Shown here one piece after another: positions 10,518 through 20,514 of a DNA stretch of 50,237 nt. The notes under the pieces were generated by a model. The model saw nothing but the letters and a program-made list of their open reading frames with translations, was not told the origin of the DNA and did no database searches. Every line of letters starts with the position of its first letter. Position 1 is the first letter of the stretch. Position numbers and translations under genes: made by a program. Source of the DNA: a bacterium (GTDB lineage Bacteria; Patescibacteriota; Saccharimonadia; CAILAD01; BJGX01); contig JAKOQC010000575.1 of the NCBI GenBank assembly GCA_029778565.1, positions 1 to 50,237 of the forward strand. Direction: 5' to 3'.

Positions 10518-11429
10518 TTACGGTAGCACGAGTGCATCCCGCACGCGCGGCATGGTATAACGATTAGCAGAAGTCTGGAAAATATCTGAGTGAGTGGTAA
10601 CAGCAGTAAGAAAGCCAGCTTTTTTAACCAGCTCTACGGTACTTTGATTGTATCGACCATACGGATAAGCAAAAGAACTAACCGTAATATTATATATCTC
10701 TTCAAGTCGTTTTTTACTTTCTATTATTTCTTGCCACTGTTCACTCTCGCTCAAGTTGGGTAGATCTGCGTGATTAAGTGTATGAGCTCCTATCTCTATA
10801 AGCCCAGAATCATGTAAATTCTTGAGTTCTGTCCAATTAAGATAGCTATCACCACAATTAAGATTAGTGCGAGATAGTCCAATACAATAATTACTTCTCT
10901 CACCACCTAAAATAATATAGTATGTAGCCTTCATTTTATATTTTTCTAACAGCGCAAAGCCTTTCAGCTGATCTTGAAATCCGTCATCAAACGTAATAAC
11001 AACTGGCTTAATTGGAAGAGGCGTTCCATTATATAAAAATTCACTTACCTCACGCATAGTGACTGATGTATAGCCGTGATTTTGTAGATGCTGTAATTGC
11101 GCTTCAAAATTACTAGGCGTGTAGTGATACATTAAAACAGGAATATTGCCAGAAAAATTACCGATTGGAACACTTGGCAAGGGCTCAACACTGGCGAGAG
11201 CTGTCTCGCCAAACATTCTGGGTTTGTTTATCTCCAGATTGTATTGTTTGAGTGATATGTGGGAATGTGTCGGTGACATTGAGACAATGTGGTATATAGT
11301 AGAAAAGATGAGTAAAACAAAAATAGCCCCCACCAAACTAATAATTGATACTTTGTGTGAGTTATGGTTACCGGTTTGATGTTTTTCAAAATCAAACTCA
11401 GTCTTAGAATGGAGTAATAGAATAGACAT
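10518..11429 (-). CDS. Membrane-anchored polysaccharide deacetylase (NodB-homology)
   Basis: N-terminal TM; PVLMYHYTPSNFEAQLQ; VVITFDDGFQD; GAHTLNH; FAYPYGRYN. Confidence 0.88.
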   Translation of the reverse strand: MSILLLHSKTEFDFEKHQTGNHNSHKVSIISLVGAIFVLLIFSTIYHIVSMSPTHSHISLKQYNLEINKPRMFGETALASVEPLPSVPIGNFSGNIPVLMYHYTPSNFEAQLQHLQNHGYTSVTMREVSEFLYNGTPLPIKPVVITFDDGFQDQLKGFALLEKYKMKATYYIILGGERSNYCIGLSRTNLNCGDSYLNWTELKNLHDSGLIEIGAHTLNHADLPNLSESEQWQEIIESKKRLEEIYNITVSSFAYPYGRYNQSTVELVKKAGFLTAVTTHSDIFQTSANRYTMPRVRDALVLP

Positions 11430-11469
11430 TTATTAGCTAGTATACGATGCTACTAAACTATTTTCGAGC

Positions 11470-12987
11470 TTAAGGGGAAAGCTGTGGACCTGGTGCGGGT
11501 GGTGTAGAGGGAGGAGGAGTTGGTAAGGGTGTATTGGGTAATGTCTGGGCTGGAGATGCGGCTGGTGGGTTAGAAGGATTATTTGTTGAAGTTGCAGGTG
11601 GAGCTTGCGTGGTTGGTGGTGCGACTGCCGGCTGGGTTGAACTAGTGTTCATCATTGGTGGAGTGGTCATTGGTGTTGGTGGAATTATAGAATTAGATTT
11701 TTCTGTTGCTGCAGGAGTTGGTGTATTTTGTGGTGTTGCCACGCTTGCGCTGGCTTGGTTGGCATCTAGGTCGGCTTGAATTTCTAAAAGTCGATTATAT
11801 TTTGCGACACGCTCACCACGCATAGGTGCACCAAGTTTCATACCCATTGCACCCACACCGTATGCTAAATCAACAACAAAATCATCATTTGTTTCGCCGC
11901 TTCGATGGCTAATAATAACTTTCGCCTTCGAAGTTCGCGCCGCTTTAATGGCCTCAAACGTTTCTGTGATAGTACCGACTTGATTAGGTTTAATAATAAC
12001 TCCATCGAAGAGTTCGTCCTTTTGTAGTTCTTCTATTCTTGCCTTGTTAGTAACAGTGTAATCATCGGCAATAATTAAAAATGGCTTTTCTGGTTTTGGT
12101 AGGGTTTTTAGTAGCTCAATACCCTCAACATCATTTTCTGCAAAAGGATCTTCAATTGAATAGATTGGAAATTTGGCATCCCAGGCTTCATAGAGTTTTA
12201 GTAAATCACTGGCATGTAATTGTTGATTTTCGATTGTATACACACCATCTTTATAAAACGTGTTTGCTGCAGCATCGAGTGCTACATCAAACTTCATTTC
12301 TAATTTTGAATTTAATTGGCTGAAGGCCTCTAAGATAACCTCGGTATTGGTACCAATTGGCGCTAAACCCCCTTCATCACCCACCAGTTTTGCAGAAGGG
12401 CCATACAGGTTTTGCATAACTTTTTGTATAGTATGGTACACATTATAAATAACTTTTATTGCATCGGTTGGTGTGTTTGTAGCAGGCACCACCATATATT
12501 CTTGTATATCTAAGCCCGGTGCATGTTTGCCACCGCCAATAATATTGGCAAATAGACGAGGAAACTCTGGTGTGGTTTGGTTGGCCTCAGCAATGTACTG
12601 CCAGAGTGGCTTTTCACTCTCTTGTGCACTGAGCTTTAAGTAAGCACCAGAAAGTCCTAGTAATGTATTGCCTCCAAGGTTGGCTTTTTTCTCTGAACCA
12701 TCGAGAGCAATTAGTAGACCGTCAAAATCATCTTGCTGATTAAGTGGATAACCAATAAATTTAGGGGCAATAACCTGAGTAATAATTTCGATACAACTAC
12801 TCACACCTTTACCGTTAAAATCTACGCCACCATCGCGCTTTTCGGCTGCTTCGTTAGCACCACGACTTGCACCGGCAGGAACAGCAAATTCGGCGCTATT
12901 ACCAGAGTCAGAAATCATTCTAACCATAATGGTAGGTTCGCCACGACTATCGAGTATTTGGTAGGGGGTAATTTGCTTAATATTCAT
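11470..12987 (-). CDS. eno: Enolase with long C-terminal Pro/Thr-rich extension
   Basis: DSRGEPTIMV; GASRGANEAAEKRDGG; SIEDPFAENDVEG; ISHRSGETNDDFVVDLA; ends in ~94 aa Pro/Thr/Ala-rich tail. Confidence 0.94.
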   Translation of the reverse strand: MNIKQITPYQILDSRGEPTIMVRMISDSGNSAEFAVPAGASRGANEAAEKRDGGVDFNGKGVSSCIEIITQVIAPKFIGYPLNQQDDFDGLLIALDGSEKKANLGGNTLLGLSGAYLKLSAQESEKPLWQYIAEANQTTPEFPRLFANIIGGGKHAPGLDIQEYMVVPATNTPTDAIKVIYNVYHTIQKVMQNLYGPSAKLVGDEGGLAPIGTNTEVILEAFSQLNSKLEMKFDVALDAAANTFYKDGVYTIENQQLHASDLLKLYEAWDAKFPIYSIEDPFAENDVEGIELLKTLPKPEKPFLIIADDYTVTNKARIEELQKDELFDGVIIKPNQVGTITETFEAIKAARTSKAKVIISHRSGETNDDFVVDLAYGVGAMGMKLGAPMRGERVAKYNRLLEIQADLDANQASASVATPQNTPTPAATEKSNSIIPPTPMTTPPMMNTSSTQPAVAPPTTQAPPATSTNNPSNPPAASPAQTLPNTPLPTPPPSTPPAPGPQLSP

Positions 12988-13035
12988 TGGAATAACTTAC
13001 TTAAAGTATATCATAAGCAGTATGGCTAAAAATAG

Positions 13036-14046
13036 CTATACTGTATTGGTTGGCATCTGTTTGAAGAAGTTAGAAATATTTTCTAGGGTTGTTGAGTTTA
13101 TTCTTTCTATAGCCTCCTTTGAATTAAAAGCATTGTGTGGCGTAATAATTACGTTGGGCATTTTTTCTAACATCATTTGTTCGACTGCATAGTTAAAACC
13201 ACGAAGATTTTTTCTATGTAACAGTTCGCTTTCTTCATCGAGCAATAAAAGATTTTCACCTTCAACCACATCAAGTCCTGCTCCGCCGAGTTTGCCACTT
13301 GCTAGCACAGCAACCAATGCTTTGGTATCCACCAGCTCGCCACGAGAAGTATTTATTAGTATGGCTCCTTTCTTCATAGAGGCAAAAGCCTGTGAATTAA
13401 CGAGGTGTTTATTTTCGCCTGTATATGGTGCGTGCAGGGTAATAATATCGGCGCTACCAAAAAGTTCTTGTAAACTTACATAACGCAAGTTGTAATCATT
13501 TTCGAGATTTTTATTTGGAAAAGGATCATATGCAACAACTGGCATACTAAACCCATTTGCTATACGAATTACATGTTGACCAATACTGCCGGTACCAATT
13601 ACACCAAGCGTCTTGCCACTTAAATCAAAGCCAGTTAATATAGTATGATCAATCTTGCCAGATTTACTTTGCTCGATTGAGGGGAGGATTTTTCGACTTA
13701 GCGCAAGAAGTAACATAAATGTATATTCTGCTACGGTGTTTTCTCCATAACGGGGAACATTCGAAACAACGATATGGGCTTTTTTGGCTGCTTCTACATC
13801 TATATTGTCATAACCAGTCGTACGGGCAGCAATAAATTGCAAATGTGGCAGGGCGTGTAGTACAGAATGACTTATCTTACTTGCTACATGAACACTAATA
13901 ACATTAGCATTTTCTGCGAGCTGAATATTTTGCTCGCTAAGAGGTTCTTTATGAAAAACCAACTCTGCACCATAATTACTGAGATGATGAGAAAAATACC
14001 GGTGATCGGCAGGGGTAGAATCGAAAAATACAAATCGGTTTTTCAT
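13036..14046 (-). CDS. D-isomer-specific 2-hydroxyacid dehydrogenase (D-lactate dehydrogenase-like)
   Basis: ARTTGYDNIDVEAA; LGVIGTGSIGQHV; ILINTSRGELVD; GAGLDVVEGE; ITPHNAFNS. Confidence 0.85.
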   Translation of the reverse strand: MKNRFVFFDSTPADHRYFSHHLSNYGAELVFHKEPLSEQNIQLAENANVISVHVASKISHSVLHALPHLQFIAARTTGYDNIDVEAAKKAHIVVSNVPRYGENTVAEYTFMLLLALSRKILPSIEQSKSGKIDHTILTGFDLSGKTLGVIGTGSIGQHVIRIANGFSMPVVAYDPFPNKNLENDYNLRYVSLQELFGSADIITLHAPYTGENKHLVNSQAFASMKKGAILINTSRGELVDTKALVAVLASGKLGGAGLDVVEGENLLLLDEESELLHRKNLRGFNYAVEQMMLEKMPNVIITPHNAFNSKEAIERINSTTLENISNFFKQMPTNTV

Positions 14047-14065
14047 GGGGGAATAATACTTATGT

Positions 14066-15331
14066 TTATCTTCTTAATACTACTATAAAATCTGATATAT
14101 TAGCAGTCACTTTACGGATTTTAAAAATCCCCTGAATCTTCTTGAGTGTAATATAACTTCTATTCATCTCAACTGCTTCTGTAGGGTCAGCATCAATTTG
14201 TTCCATCTTCCACACAGAGTAATCATCATCAACTAATCCTCCTGCAACCGGAATATTATCTTTTCCATCACTGGCGCATGACATAATAGCTGAATTTTCG
14301 GCTAAAAAGGGCATGGCCGAAAGCGCCACATCTTGATTACGCCCACCTTTCCCGGGATGAGTGACATGTACTTGTGTTTCGCCACAGGCGAGGAGTGCTT
14401 GTCCTGGGGCAACTGTCTGAGCCATTTGAGGGCCAACATTTTTTGCAAACCCGGTAAGGGCTTTAGAATATATTTTTGGAGAGTACCCAAGTTCAACAGC
14501 TTTGGTTTTCATGGCATACAAAGCCGTTTCGCCACTTGCTAAGACGATATTACTCACATGCTCAAAATACTTTTGGTCTTTAGGGGTTTCGACAAAATCG
14601 AGATTCGGCAAGCCGTATTTTTTTCCAAGCGCCCTAGCATCGGCAATTGTGGTGGTATCTCTTACTGTTGGCCCTGAGGCAATCATGTCTATCTTATTGC
14701 CCGGCACATCCGAGATAATCAAACTTAATACATGGGCCGGGTAAGCATATTTCGCCAGATAGCCACCGTGAATTTCACTTAAGTGTTTGCGAATAGTATT
14801 CATTTCTGTAATACTTGCACCACTTTTTAGTAAATGATCACCCACCGCTTGAAGATCGGTACAAGTAACCTTGTTGCAGGGACGACAAATGAGCGAACTA
14901 CCACCACCACAAATAATGGTAATTACTAAATCATCTTTTGTAGCTTTAGTAAGTATTTTAACTATTTCGTTGGTTGCAGCAATGTTTTTTTCTGAAGGTA
15001 GCGGATGGGTGCCTTTATAAGATTTAACTTTGCCAAGCCATTGTTTTTCGATATCAATTACCACACCGCCACTAAGCATACTGCCAGGAATTGTTTTTAA
15101 AATTGATTTAGTAGCCCGTGCCGAACCCTTACCTAACCCAATTATGTAAATTTTCTTATAACCTTCTAGGTTAAACTCATGCATACCTACACAAAGTTTG
15201 TTTTGCTCAAGCGAACAAACGTTTTGAAACAAACGATTAATTTCTATTGCTTCATAGCCAGCTTCGGCAATTAACAATGCATCACGGCGAATTTCGTTAA
15301 CGCCAAGTTTTGAGAAATTTTTGATTATCAT
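14066..15331 (-). CDS. Glycerate 2-kinase family (MOFRL/DUF4147)
   Basis: GLGKGSARATKSI; ICGGGSSLICRP; LIISDVPGNKIDMIASGPTV; GGRNQDVALSA; ASDGKDNIPVAGG. Confidence 0.85.
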   Translation of the reverse strand: MIIKNFSKLGVNEIRRDALLIAEAGYEAIEINRLFQNVCSLEQNKLCVGMHEFNLEGYKKIYIIGLGKGSARATKSILKTIPGSMLSGGVVIDIEKQWLGKVKSYKGTHPLPSEKNIAATNEIVKILTKATKDDLVITIICGGGSSLICRPCNKVTCTDLQAVGDHLLKSGASITEMNTIRKHLSEIHGGYLAKYAYPAHVLSLIISDVPGNKIDMIASGPTVRDTTTIADARALGKKYGLPNLDFVETPKDQKYFEHVSNIVLASGETALYAMKTKAVELGYSPKIYSKALTGFAKNVGPQMAQTVAPGQALLACGETQVHVTHPGKGGRNQDVALSAMPFLAENSAIMSCASDGKDNIPVAGGLVDDDYSVWKMEQIDADPTEAVEMNRSYITLKKIQGIFKIRKVTANISDFIVVLRR

Positions 15332-15394
15332 AATACTACTTACGTTTATTATAACAACTTGATTGATAGAATTGGCTTAATTTACATAGAAAAA

Positions 15395-15420
15395 GACCAA
15401 GCTGTTACTTGGCCTTTTTC
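15395..15420 (-). terminator. Terminator; minus-strand hairpin followed by T tract (tRNA-Glu side)
   Basis: gaccaag ctgtta cttggcc hairpin with T-rich flank on each strand. Confidence 0.6.
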
Positions 15421-15500
15421 TATGGTGACCCCAAGGGGAATTAAACTTCTGCCCGACAGGATGAAACATTGATAATGTTAACCTGTCTGTTAGGACACCG
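15420..15500 (-). repeat. Degenerate partial copy of tRNA-Glu 3' end (22-bp exact direct repeat plus diverged remainder)
   Basis: ctatggtgaccccaaggggaat occurs at 15420-15441 and 15531-15552; the left copy lacks a matching 5' acceptor strand. Confidence 0.7.
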
Positions 15501-15533
15501 GTTTTCTATTTGTATTTTACTGTATAAATTCTA

Positions 15534-15608
15534 TGGTGACCCCAAGGGGAATCGAACCCCTGTTGCCAGGATGAAAACCTGGTGTCCTAACCGCTAGACG
15601 ATGGGGCC
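15534..15608 (-). tRNA. tRNA-Glu (anticodon TTC), CCA encoded
   Basis: Reverse complement GGCCCCATCGTCTAGCGGTTAGGACACCAGGTTTTCATCCTGGCAACAGGGGTTCGATTCCCCTTGGGGTCACCA folds as a cloverleaf. Confidence 0.96.
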
Positions 15609-15710
15609 TGACGGCAGTTTTTAACCTTAAAATAGTACCACAAATAGTCGGTTCAATCAAGAATGTTGAAGAAAGTAATATTAGCAGGTATAGTAACCAC
15701 AAGGATATTT

Positions 15711-16433
15711 ATGGAAACACGAAACACATCTGATTATAACGGTGATAGACTAACACTTAGCGATATTGGCGTGAGTAAATCTGATTTACAGGCTGAGCTA
15801 GAAGCTATAAAACAAACGCCGGATAATGTAGTACAAATGAGTGATTATCGACCAGCAGAAGAGCAGGTCGAGATAGAGAAAAAACACTCCACTACCGAGC
15901 GAAAGAACAAGTTAAAAGCTGTTGCCTTAGCGGGAGCAGCATTGCTGGGAACGGCTAAACTGGGGTACGAAATGTTTAAAGAAAAAGTTCATCCTGCAGA
16001 GCGGATTGTTTCGACCGAAGCACTAAGTACAGCAAAAGACGTCGAGATAACAGACATTGTGCCAGGTGATGAAATTAAGGTCTCGCCATTTTCTTATACA
16101 ATTACTGGTGGGAATGTTCGTACCAGCGCCGGAGTTGATATGAATAACGAAAATCTTGTTAATATAGACTTATCTGGCAAAGTAATTACTCATCCGATAG
16201 AAGTTGCCGATGTAGCTAATGCAAAAAACGGTGATTGGTTTATTTTTTATGACAGTGATGGCCAAAAGTTTGCGGTAAATGAACAAAATGTAGCCGTAGT
16301 GCCAGATAATAACATTAGCGAAACGAAAGATATGACGGTAACGGTTGATAAAACCTCAAACTTTGGAATTATTGCCCATGATGGTAACAACATCTCTATG
16401 CAGGTCGCAACCGTAGTCGAAGTAAAAAGTTAA
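15711..16433 (+). CDS. Uncharacterised protein with central hydrophobic segment
   Basis: Uninterrupted ORF; ATG 15711 METRNTSDYNGDRLTLSDIG; ALAGAALLGTAKLGYEMF. Confidence 0.65.
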   Translation: METRNTSDYNGDRLTLSDIGVSKSDLQAELEAIKQTPDNVVQMSDYRPAEEQVEIEKKHSTTERKNKLKAVALAGAALLGTAKLGYEMFKEKVHPAERIVSTEALSTAKDVEITDIVPGDEIKVSPFSYTITGGNVRTSAGVDMNNENLVNIDLSGKVITHPIEVADVANAKNGDWFIFYDSDGQKFAVNEQNVAVVPDNNISETKDMTVTVDKTSNFGIIAHDGNNISMQVATVVEVKS

Positions 16434-16486
16434 TAAATTACATTTCTAATCAATAAAAGCATAACCATTTCTGGTATCATAAAGAT

Positions 16487-18022
16487 ATGAAAATTGATGC
16501 CAGTAAGTTTAAAAAAACCAAAATTGTTGCCACAATTGGCCCAGCTAGCGAAGAAAAAATAGAACAACTATTAGCAGCTGGAGTGAATGCGGTGCGACTC
16601 AACTTTAGTCACAACACGCATAACTGGCACGCTAATGTATTAAAAAGTGCCCGCCAAGCTGCCAAAAAGTTAAACCGATCCGTAGCGGTTATTGCTGATT
16701 TGCAGGGGCCTAAAATCCGCTTAGGCACGTTGTCCGAGGGAAGCATAGAACTTAGTGCAGGGCAAAAAATAGAACTTTGTGCGCATAAAAATTGTGCTGA
16801 TAAGCATTTACCCATTCAATTTGATTTTTCTAGTTTGGTAAAGAAGGGTGATAGTGTATTTTTGCGTGATGGTAGTATTCGTACTGAAGTAGTAAGTGTT
16901 AAAGACGGTGTCATAAACGTTGAAGTAAAAAATTCTGGTAAAGTTTCAAGCAATCATGGTATTAATTTGCCAGATACTATATTTGATTCTAAATCTCTGC
17001 TTACACCCAAAGATCTTAAAGATTTAGAATTTGTGTATAAAAACGATGTAGATTATGTTGCTCTTAGCTTTGTGCAAACCGCCAATGATATTGTGCACTT
17101 ACGTAAGTTATTGCAACAACATAAAAGTGAAGCACGTATTATTGCAAAGATAGAAACTCGTATTGCCACCCAAAACTTAAATGAAATTATTGCTGCGAGC
17201 GATGCAGTTATGATTGCGCGAGGCGATTTAGCCACCGAAACAAGCAACGAAGACGTTCCGCTAATAGGTAGAGAAATAATTCAACTTTGTAGACAGTATA
17301 AGAAACCAGTTATTATGGCCACGCAAATGCTCGAGAGTATGATTAGTAGCCCACAACCAACCCGTGCAGAAGTAAATGATATTGCCAGTGCAGTAAGTTT
17401 AGGCGTAAGTTGTGTAATGCTTTCTGGCGAAACAGCTATGGGACAATACCCCGTGCAGACTGTTGAGCTTATGAAGCGAGTGATTTTAAAAAGTGAACAC
17501 TATTTTGTAGAAAACCGTCTGGAGATAGACTTTGTGCCAGACAAAAATATTAATGATGCAATTGTGCCGATTGAATATAGCCAAGAAGTGGGTAGCCTAG
17601 AACGGCTTATTACAGGTTCTCGTAAAATATTTGGCCATTCGTTTCATTCCGGTAGGTTAGCAGGAGAAGAAGCCCAAACCAGCGTAAGCTTAGCGGCTAT
17701 TACTCTGGCCCAACAAGTAGGAGCCAAGCTTATTTTGGCTGAAACACTGACTGGTAGTACTGCACTGTCTATTGCATCCTTGCGACCACCGATGCCAATT
17801 ATTATAGCCAGCCCGAATGAGAGAGTGTGTAACCAAATGGCAATAGTATGGGGCGGTAAACCATTTTTGGTTTCTAAAAAACGCGAAATATCAGAAAAAA
17901 TTATTAAAGATTTACATAAAAGAGGTAACGTAAAAAAAGGCGACTGGATAGTGCAAGCCTTTGGTAAATCCCGAGGTGTAGCTGGTGGTACCGACACTAT
18001 AAGACTGGTAGAAGTTCAGTAG
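16487..18022 (+). CDS. pyk: Pyruvate kinase
   Basis: KIVATIGPAS; NAVRLNFSH; ADLQGPKIRLG; MIARGDLATE; VIMATQMLESM; MLSGETAMGQYP. Confidence 0.95.
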   Translation: MKIDASKFKKTKIVATIGPASEEKIEQLLAAGVNAVRLNFSHNTHNWHANVLKSARQAAKKLNRSVAVIADLQGPKIRLGTLSEGSIELSAGQKIELCAHKNCADKHLPIQFDFSSLVKKGDSVFLRDGSIRTEVVSVKDGVINVEVKNSGKVSSNHGINLPDTIFDSKSLLTPKDLKDLEFVYKNDVDYVALSFVQTANDIVHLRKLLQQHKSEARIIAKIETRIATQNLNEIIAASDAVMIARGDLATETSNEDVPLIGREIIQLCRQYKKPVIMATQMLESMISSPQPTRAEVNDIASAVSLGVSCVMLSGETAMGQYPVQTVELMKRVILKSEHYFVENRLEIDFVPDKNINDAIVPIEYSQEVGSLERLITGSRKIFGHSFHSGRLAGEEAQTSVSLAAITLAQQVGAKLILAETLTGSTALSIASLRPPMPIIIASPNERVCNQMAIVWGGKPFLVSKKREISEKIIKDLHKRGNVKKGDWIVQAFGKSRGVAGGTDTIRLVEVQ

Positions 18023-18057
18023 CCGCGCCAATCTAAAATTGTTATACTTATAAACAA

Positions 18058-18831
18058 ATGAATCTCCCCCACAAAATTATTATTGGTAATTGGAAGCTTA
18101 ACGATACTATCGCTGAGGGTACGGTCTTATTACAGAAAATTCACCAAGAGCTGAAAGGATTTTCTGCTGCTACTATTGTGGTTTGTCCACCAGCGACTCA
18201 CTTGTACCCACTGCATAGAGAACTCAAAAGTTTTAAGTCTGATCCTAAAATTGAGCTTGGAGCGCAAAATATTTCTGATTATGAAGCTGGGGCACATACC
18301 GGAGAAGTATCGGCCATAATGGTTCGCGATCTGGCAAAGTATTCTATTATTGGTCATTCTGAGCGACGTACCCATTATGGCGAGACAGACGACCAAATAA
18401 CTCGTAAAGTTGCTATTGCGCTCGAACATGGTTTGCAACCCATTTTGTGTGTTGGCGAAAATTTAGCACAGCGTCACGACGGCAAAGCACATCAAGTAGT
18501 ACTCGATCAACTTAATACTGATCTTTCAGATGTAACTGCCGACGAGATTAAAAAAATCATTATTGCTTATGAACCTGTGTGGGCAATTGGCACTGGTACA
18601 TTTGCGAAGCCTGGCGAAATAGAAGATATGCTGCGTCTTATTCGTAATGCTTTAGTACAACGCTTTGGCCGCTTGGCCAGTACTGAGAGTCGTATTGTAT
18701 ATGGTGGAAGCGTAGATGGTGAGAATGCCAAGGCTATTATGCAGCTGCAGGGTTGCGATGGTGTGCTAGTGGGCGGCGCCAGCTTAAAGCCTAAAGAATT
18801 TGCGGCCATTGTTCACGCCGGCCAGAAATAA
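18058..18831 (+). CDS. tpiA: Triosephosphate isomerase
   Basis: GNWKLN; IIGHSERR; AYEPVWAIGTG; YGGSVDGENA; GVLVGGASLK. Confidence 0.96.
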   Translation: MNLPHKIIIGNWKLNDTIAEGTVLLQKIHQELKGFSAATIVVCPPATHLYPLHRELKSFKSDPKIELGAQNISDYEAGAHTGEVSAIMVRDLAKYSIIGHSERRTHYGETDDQITRKVAIALEHGLQPILCVGENLAQRHDGKAHQVVLDQLNTDLSDVTADEIKKIIIAYEPVWAIGTGTFAKPGEIEDMLRLIRNALVQRFGRLASTESRIVYGGSVDGENAKAIMQLQGCDGVLVGGASLKPKEFAAIVHAGQK

Positions 18832-18890
18832 ACCTAGAAATCTCTTCTTATAATTGCTATAATGTAGCTGAAATTAACCGGAGAACATGA

Positions 18891-19409
18891 ATGTCACTCT
18901 TAGATATGACCTATGGCGACAAAGCGCCAAATATTGTAAATACCGTAGTCGAAAACTCGAAAGGTAGTCGACTTAAAATTGAATTTGATAGAGAATTAAA
19001 TAATTTTGTATTGGATAGAGTACACCAAACCCATCTTGGTAGCCCGGCTGAGTATGGTTTTGTGCCTTCTACACTAGACGAAGATGGCGATGCATTAGAT
19101 GTTTTACTTATTTCTGATGATCCAATGCCAATGGGGCTTGTTGTTCCTACTCGGGTAATTGGCGTGATGTATATGGTAGATAGTGGCGAGGTAGATAATA
19201 AGCTAGTGGGTGTACCTGCCGATGATAAACATTATGACGACATTCAAGCTATTGAAGACGTAAGTGAACACTGGAAGAAAGCAGTACAACATTACTTTGA
19301 ACACTATAAAGATCTTAAAGGTGATAAGGTAGAAATTAAAGGTTTTGCCGGTATTGAAGAAGCTACCAAAATTTTTAATGAATGTGTAGAACGCTATAAT
19401 AAGAAATAA
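18891..19409 (+). CDS. ppa: Inorganic pyrophosphatase
   Basis: EFDRELNNFVLDRV; AEYGFVPSTLDEDGDALDVLL; VPADDKHYDDI. Confidence 0.93.
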   Translation: MSLLDMTYGDKAPNIVNTVVENSKGSRLKIEFDRELNNFVLDRVHQTHLGSPAEYGFVPSTLDEDGDALDVLLISDDPMPMGLVVPTRVIGVMYMVDSGEVDNKLVGVPADDKHYDDIQAIEDVSEHWKKAVQHYFEHYKDLKGDKVEIKGFAGIEEATKIFNECVERYNKK

Positions 19410-19418
19410 ACGATTTCT

Positions 19419-19997
19419 ATGTCTGATTCTCCGGAAGTATCTAATGAGCCAGTGAATAATGGGCTGAATACTAAATTAACATCAGAACTCAAAGGTATAC
19501 AGAATGAAAAAGAAAGGGCTCAAGAGATTTCTGTAAAAGAAGTAACAGCGAAAGATCTTCTTGAGCTAGATAGAATTATGCCATTTGGACCAAAAAACTA
19601 TCATCAAGAAAGATTAAAGATGCAACAAGATGGAAAAAGTGTATATCTCATTGCAAGAAATGGCACAGAGTTAGCCGGGCATGCCGAACTTATTTTGGGC
19701 GGTCCTAAAGAGAGTGAAGTCAAAGAGTCGTTAAGCGATATACCAGAAATTAATGGAGCTGAAGTTCGACCTGAGATGCAATCGAATGGGATTGGTACGC
19801 AAATTATCCTTGCGGCAGAGCAAGCAGCGAGAGAAAAAGGGTACAAGCAAATATGTTTGGGTGTTAGTGAAAAAAATCCTCGTGCAAGAGCTCTTTATGA
19901 AAGACTTGGTTATACGGCCAGAAACTTACCTAGACGTTCTGTAACAACTCAATCTGGTGAACAATTTTCTGTTGAATATCTTGTAAAAGACCTGTAA
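19419..19997 (+). CDS. GNAT-family N-acetyltransferase
   Basis: EVRPEMQSNGIGTQIILAAEQAAREKGYKQICLGVSEKNPRARALYERLGY. Confidence 0.85.
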   Translation: MSDSPEVSNEPVNNGLNTKLTSELKGIQNEKERAQEISVKEVTAKDLLELDRIMPFGPKNYHQERLKMQQDGKSVYLIARNGTELAGHAELILGGPKESEVKESLSDIPEINGAEVRPEMQSNGIGTQIILAAEQAAREKGYKQICLGVSEKNPRARALYERLGYTARNLPRRSVTTQSGEQFSVEYLVKDL

Positions 19998-20065
19998 CTA
20001 ACTAGTAGTAGGAAATAATCGTGTGCTACAATCTGATAGTCATAATCTAGCCTAAGGAGGTAGAG

Positions 20066-20479
20066 ATGAAGATCTTTGTTTGTTGTAGTAAAGCGTTTTA
20101 CCCACGTGTTGCGCCCATTAAACATCAGTTAGAAGCAATGAGACACACCGTAACTTTACCCAATAGTTATGACAATCCAGGTAGAGAAGTAGAAATGCAT
20201 AATTTAGGCGCCAGAGAGCATGCGCAGTGGAAAGCCAGTATGCTTCGCTTGCAAAAGCAAAAAGTAGAAGACTGTGATGTTATTTTGGTACTTAACTTTA
20301 CTAAAAATGGCGTGCCTAACTATATCGGTGGAGCAACTTTTCTAGAGATGTACATGGCTTTTGAGGCTAGTAAACCAATTTTTCTGTACAACCAAATTCC
20401 CGAAGGGATGCTATGTGATGAAATACTGAGTTTTGAACCAACTGTAATTAATGGCGATCTTCAATTAGTTAGAATCTAG
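20066..20479 (+). CDS. Small Rossmann-like protein, possibly nucleoside 2-deoxyribosyltransferase-like
   Basis: MKIFVCCSKAFYPRV...DCDVILVLNFTKNGVPNYIGGATFLEMYMAFEASKPIFLYN; aaggagg SD. Confidence 0.6.
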   Translation: MKIFVCCSKAFYPRVAPIKHQLEAMRHTVTLPNSYDNPGREVEMHNLGAREHAQWKASMLRLQKQKVEDCDVILVLNFTKNGVPNYIGGATFLEMYMAFEASKPIFLYNQIPEGMLCDEILSFEPTVINGDLQLVRI

Positions 20480-20498
20480 AAATCTAGGTTCTTTTTTT
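20473..20498 (+). terminator. Terminator of 20066-20479 ORF
   Basis: gaatctag aaat ctaggttc followed by ttttttt; overlaps the stop codon. Confidence 0.75.
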
Positions 20499-20514
20499 AT
20501 GTTAGAATATATCT

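Noticed and set aside
11534-11779. 81-aa plus-strand ORF antisense to the enolase tail
   Set aside because: Gly/Val-rich mirror of the Pro/Thr-rich coding strand; no independent support
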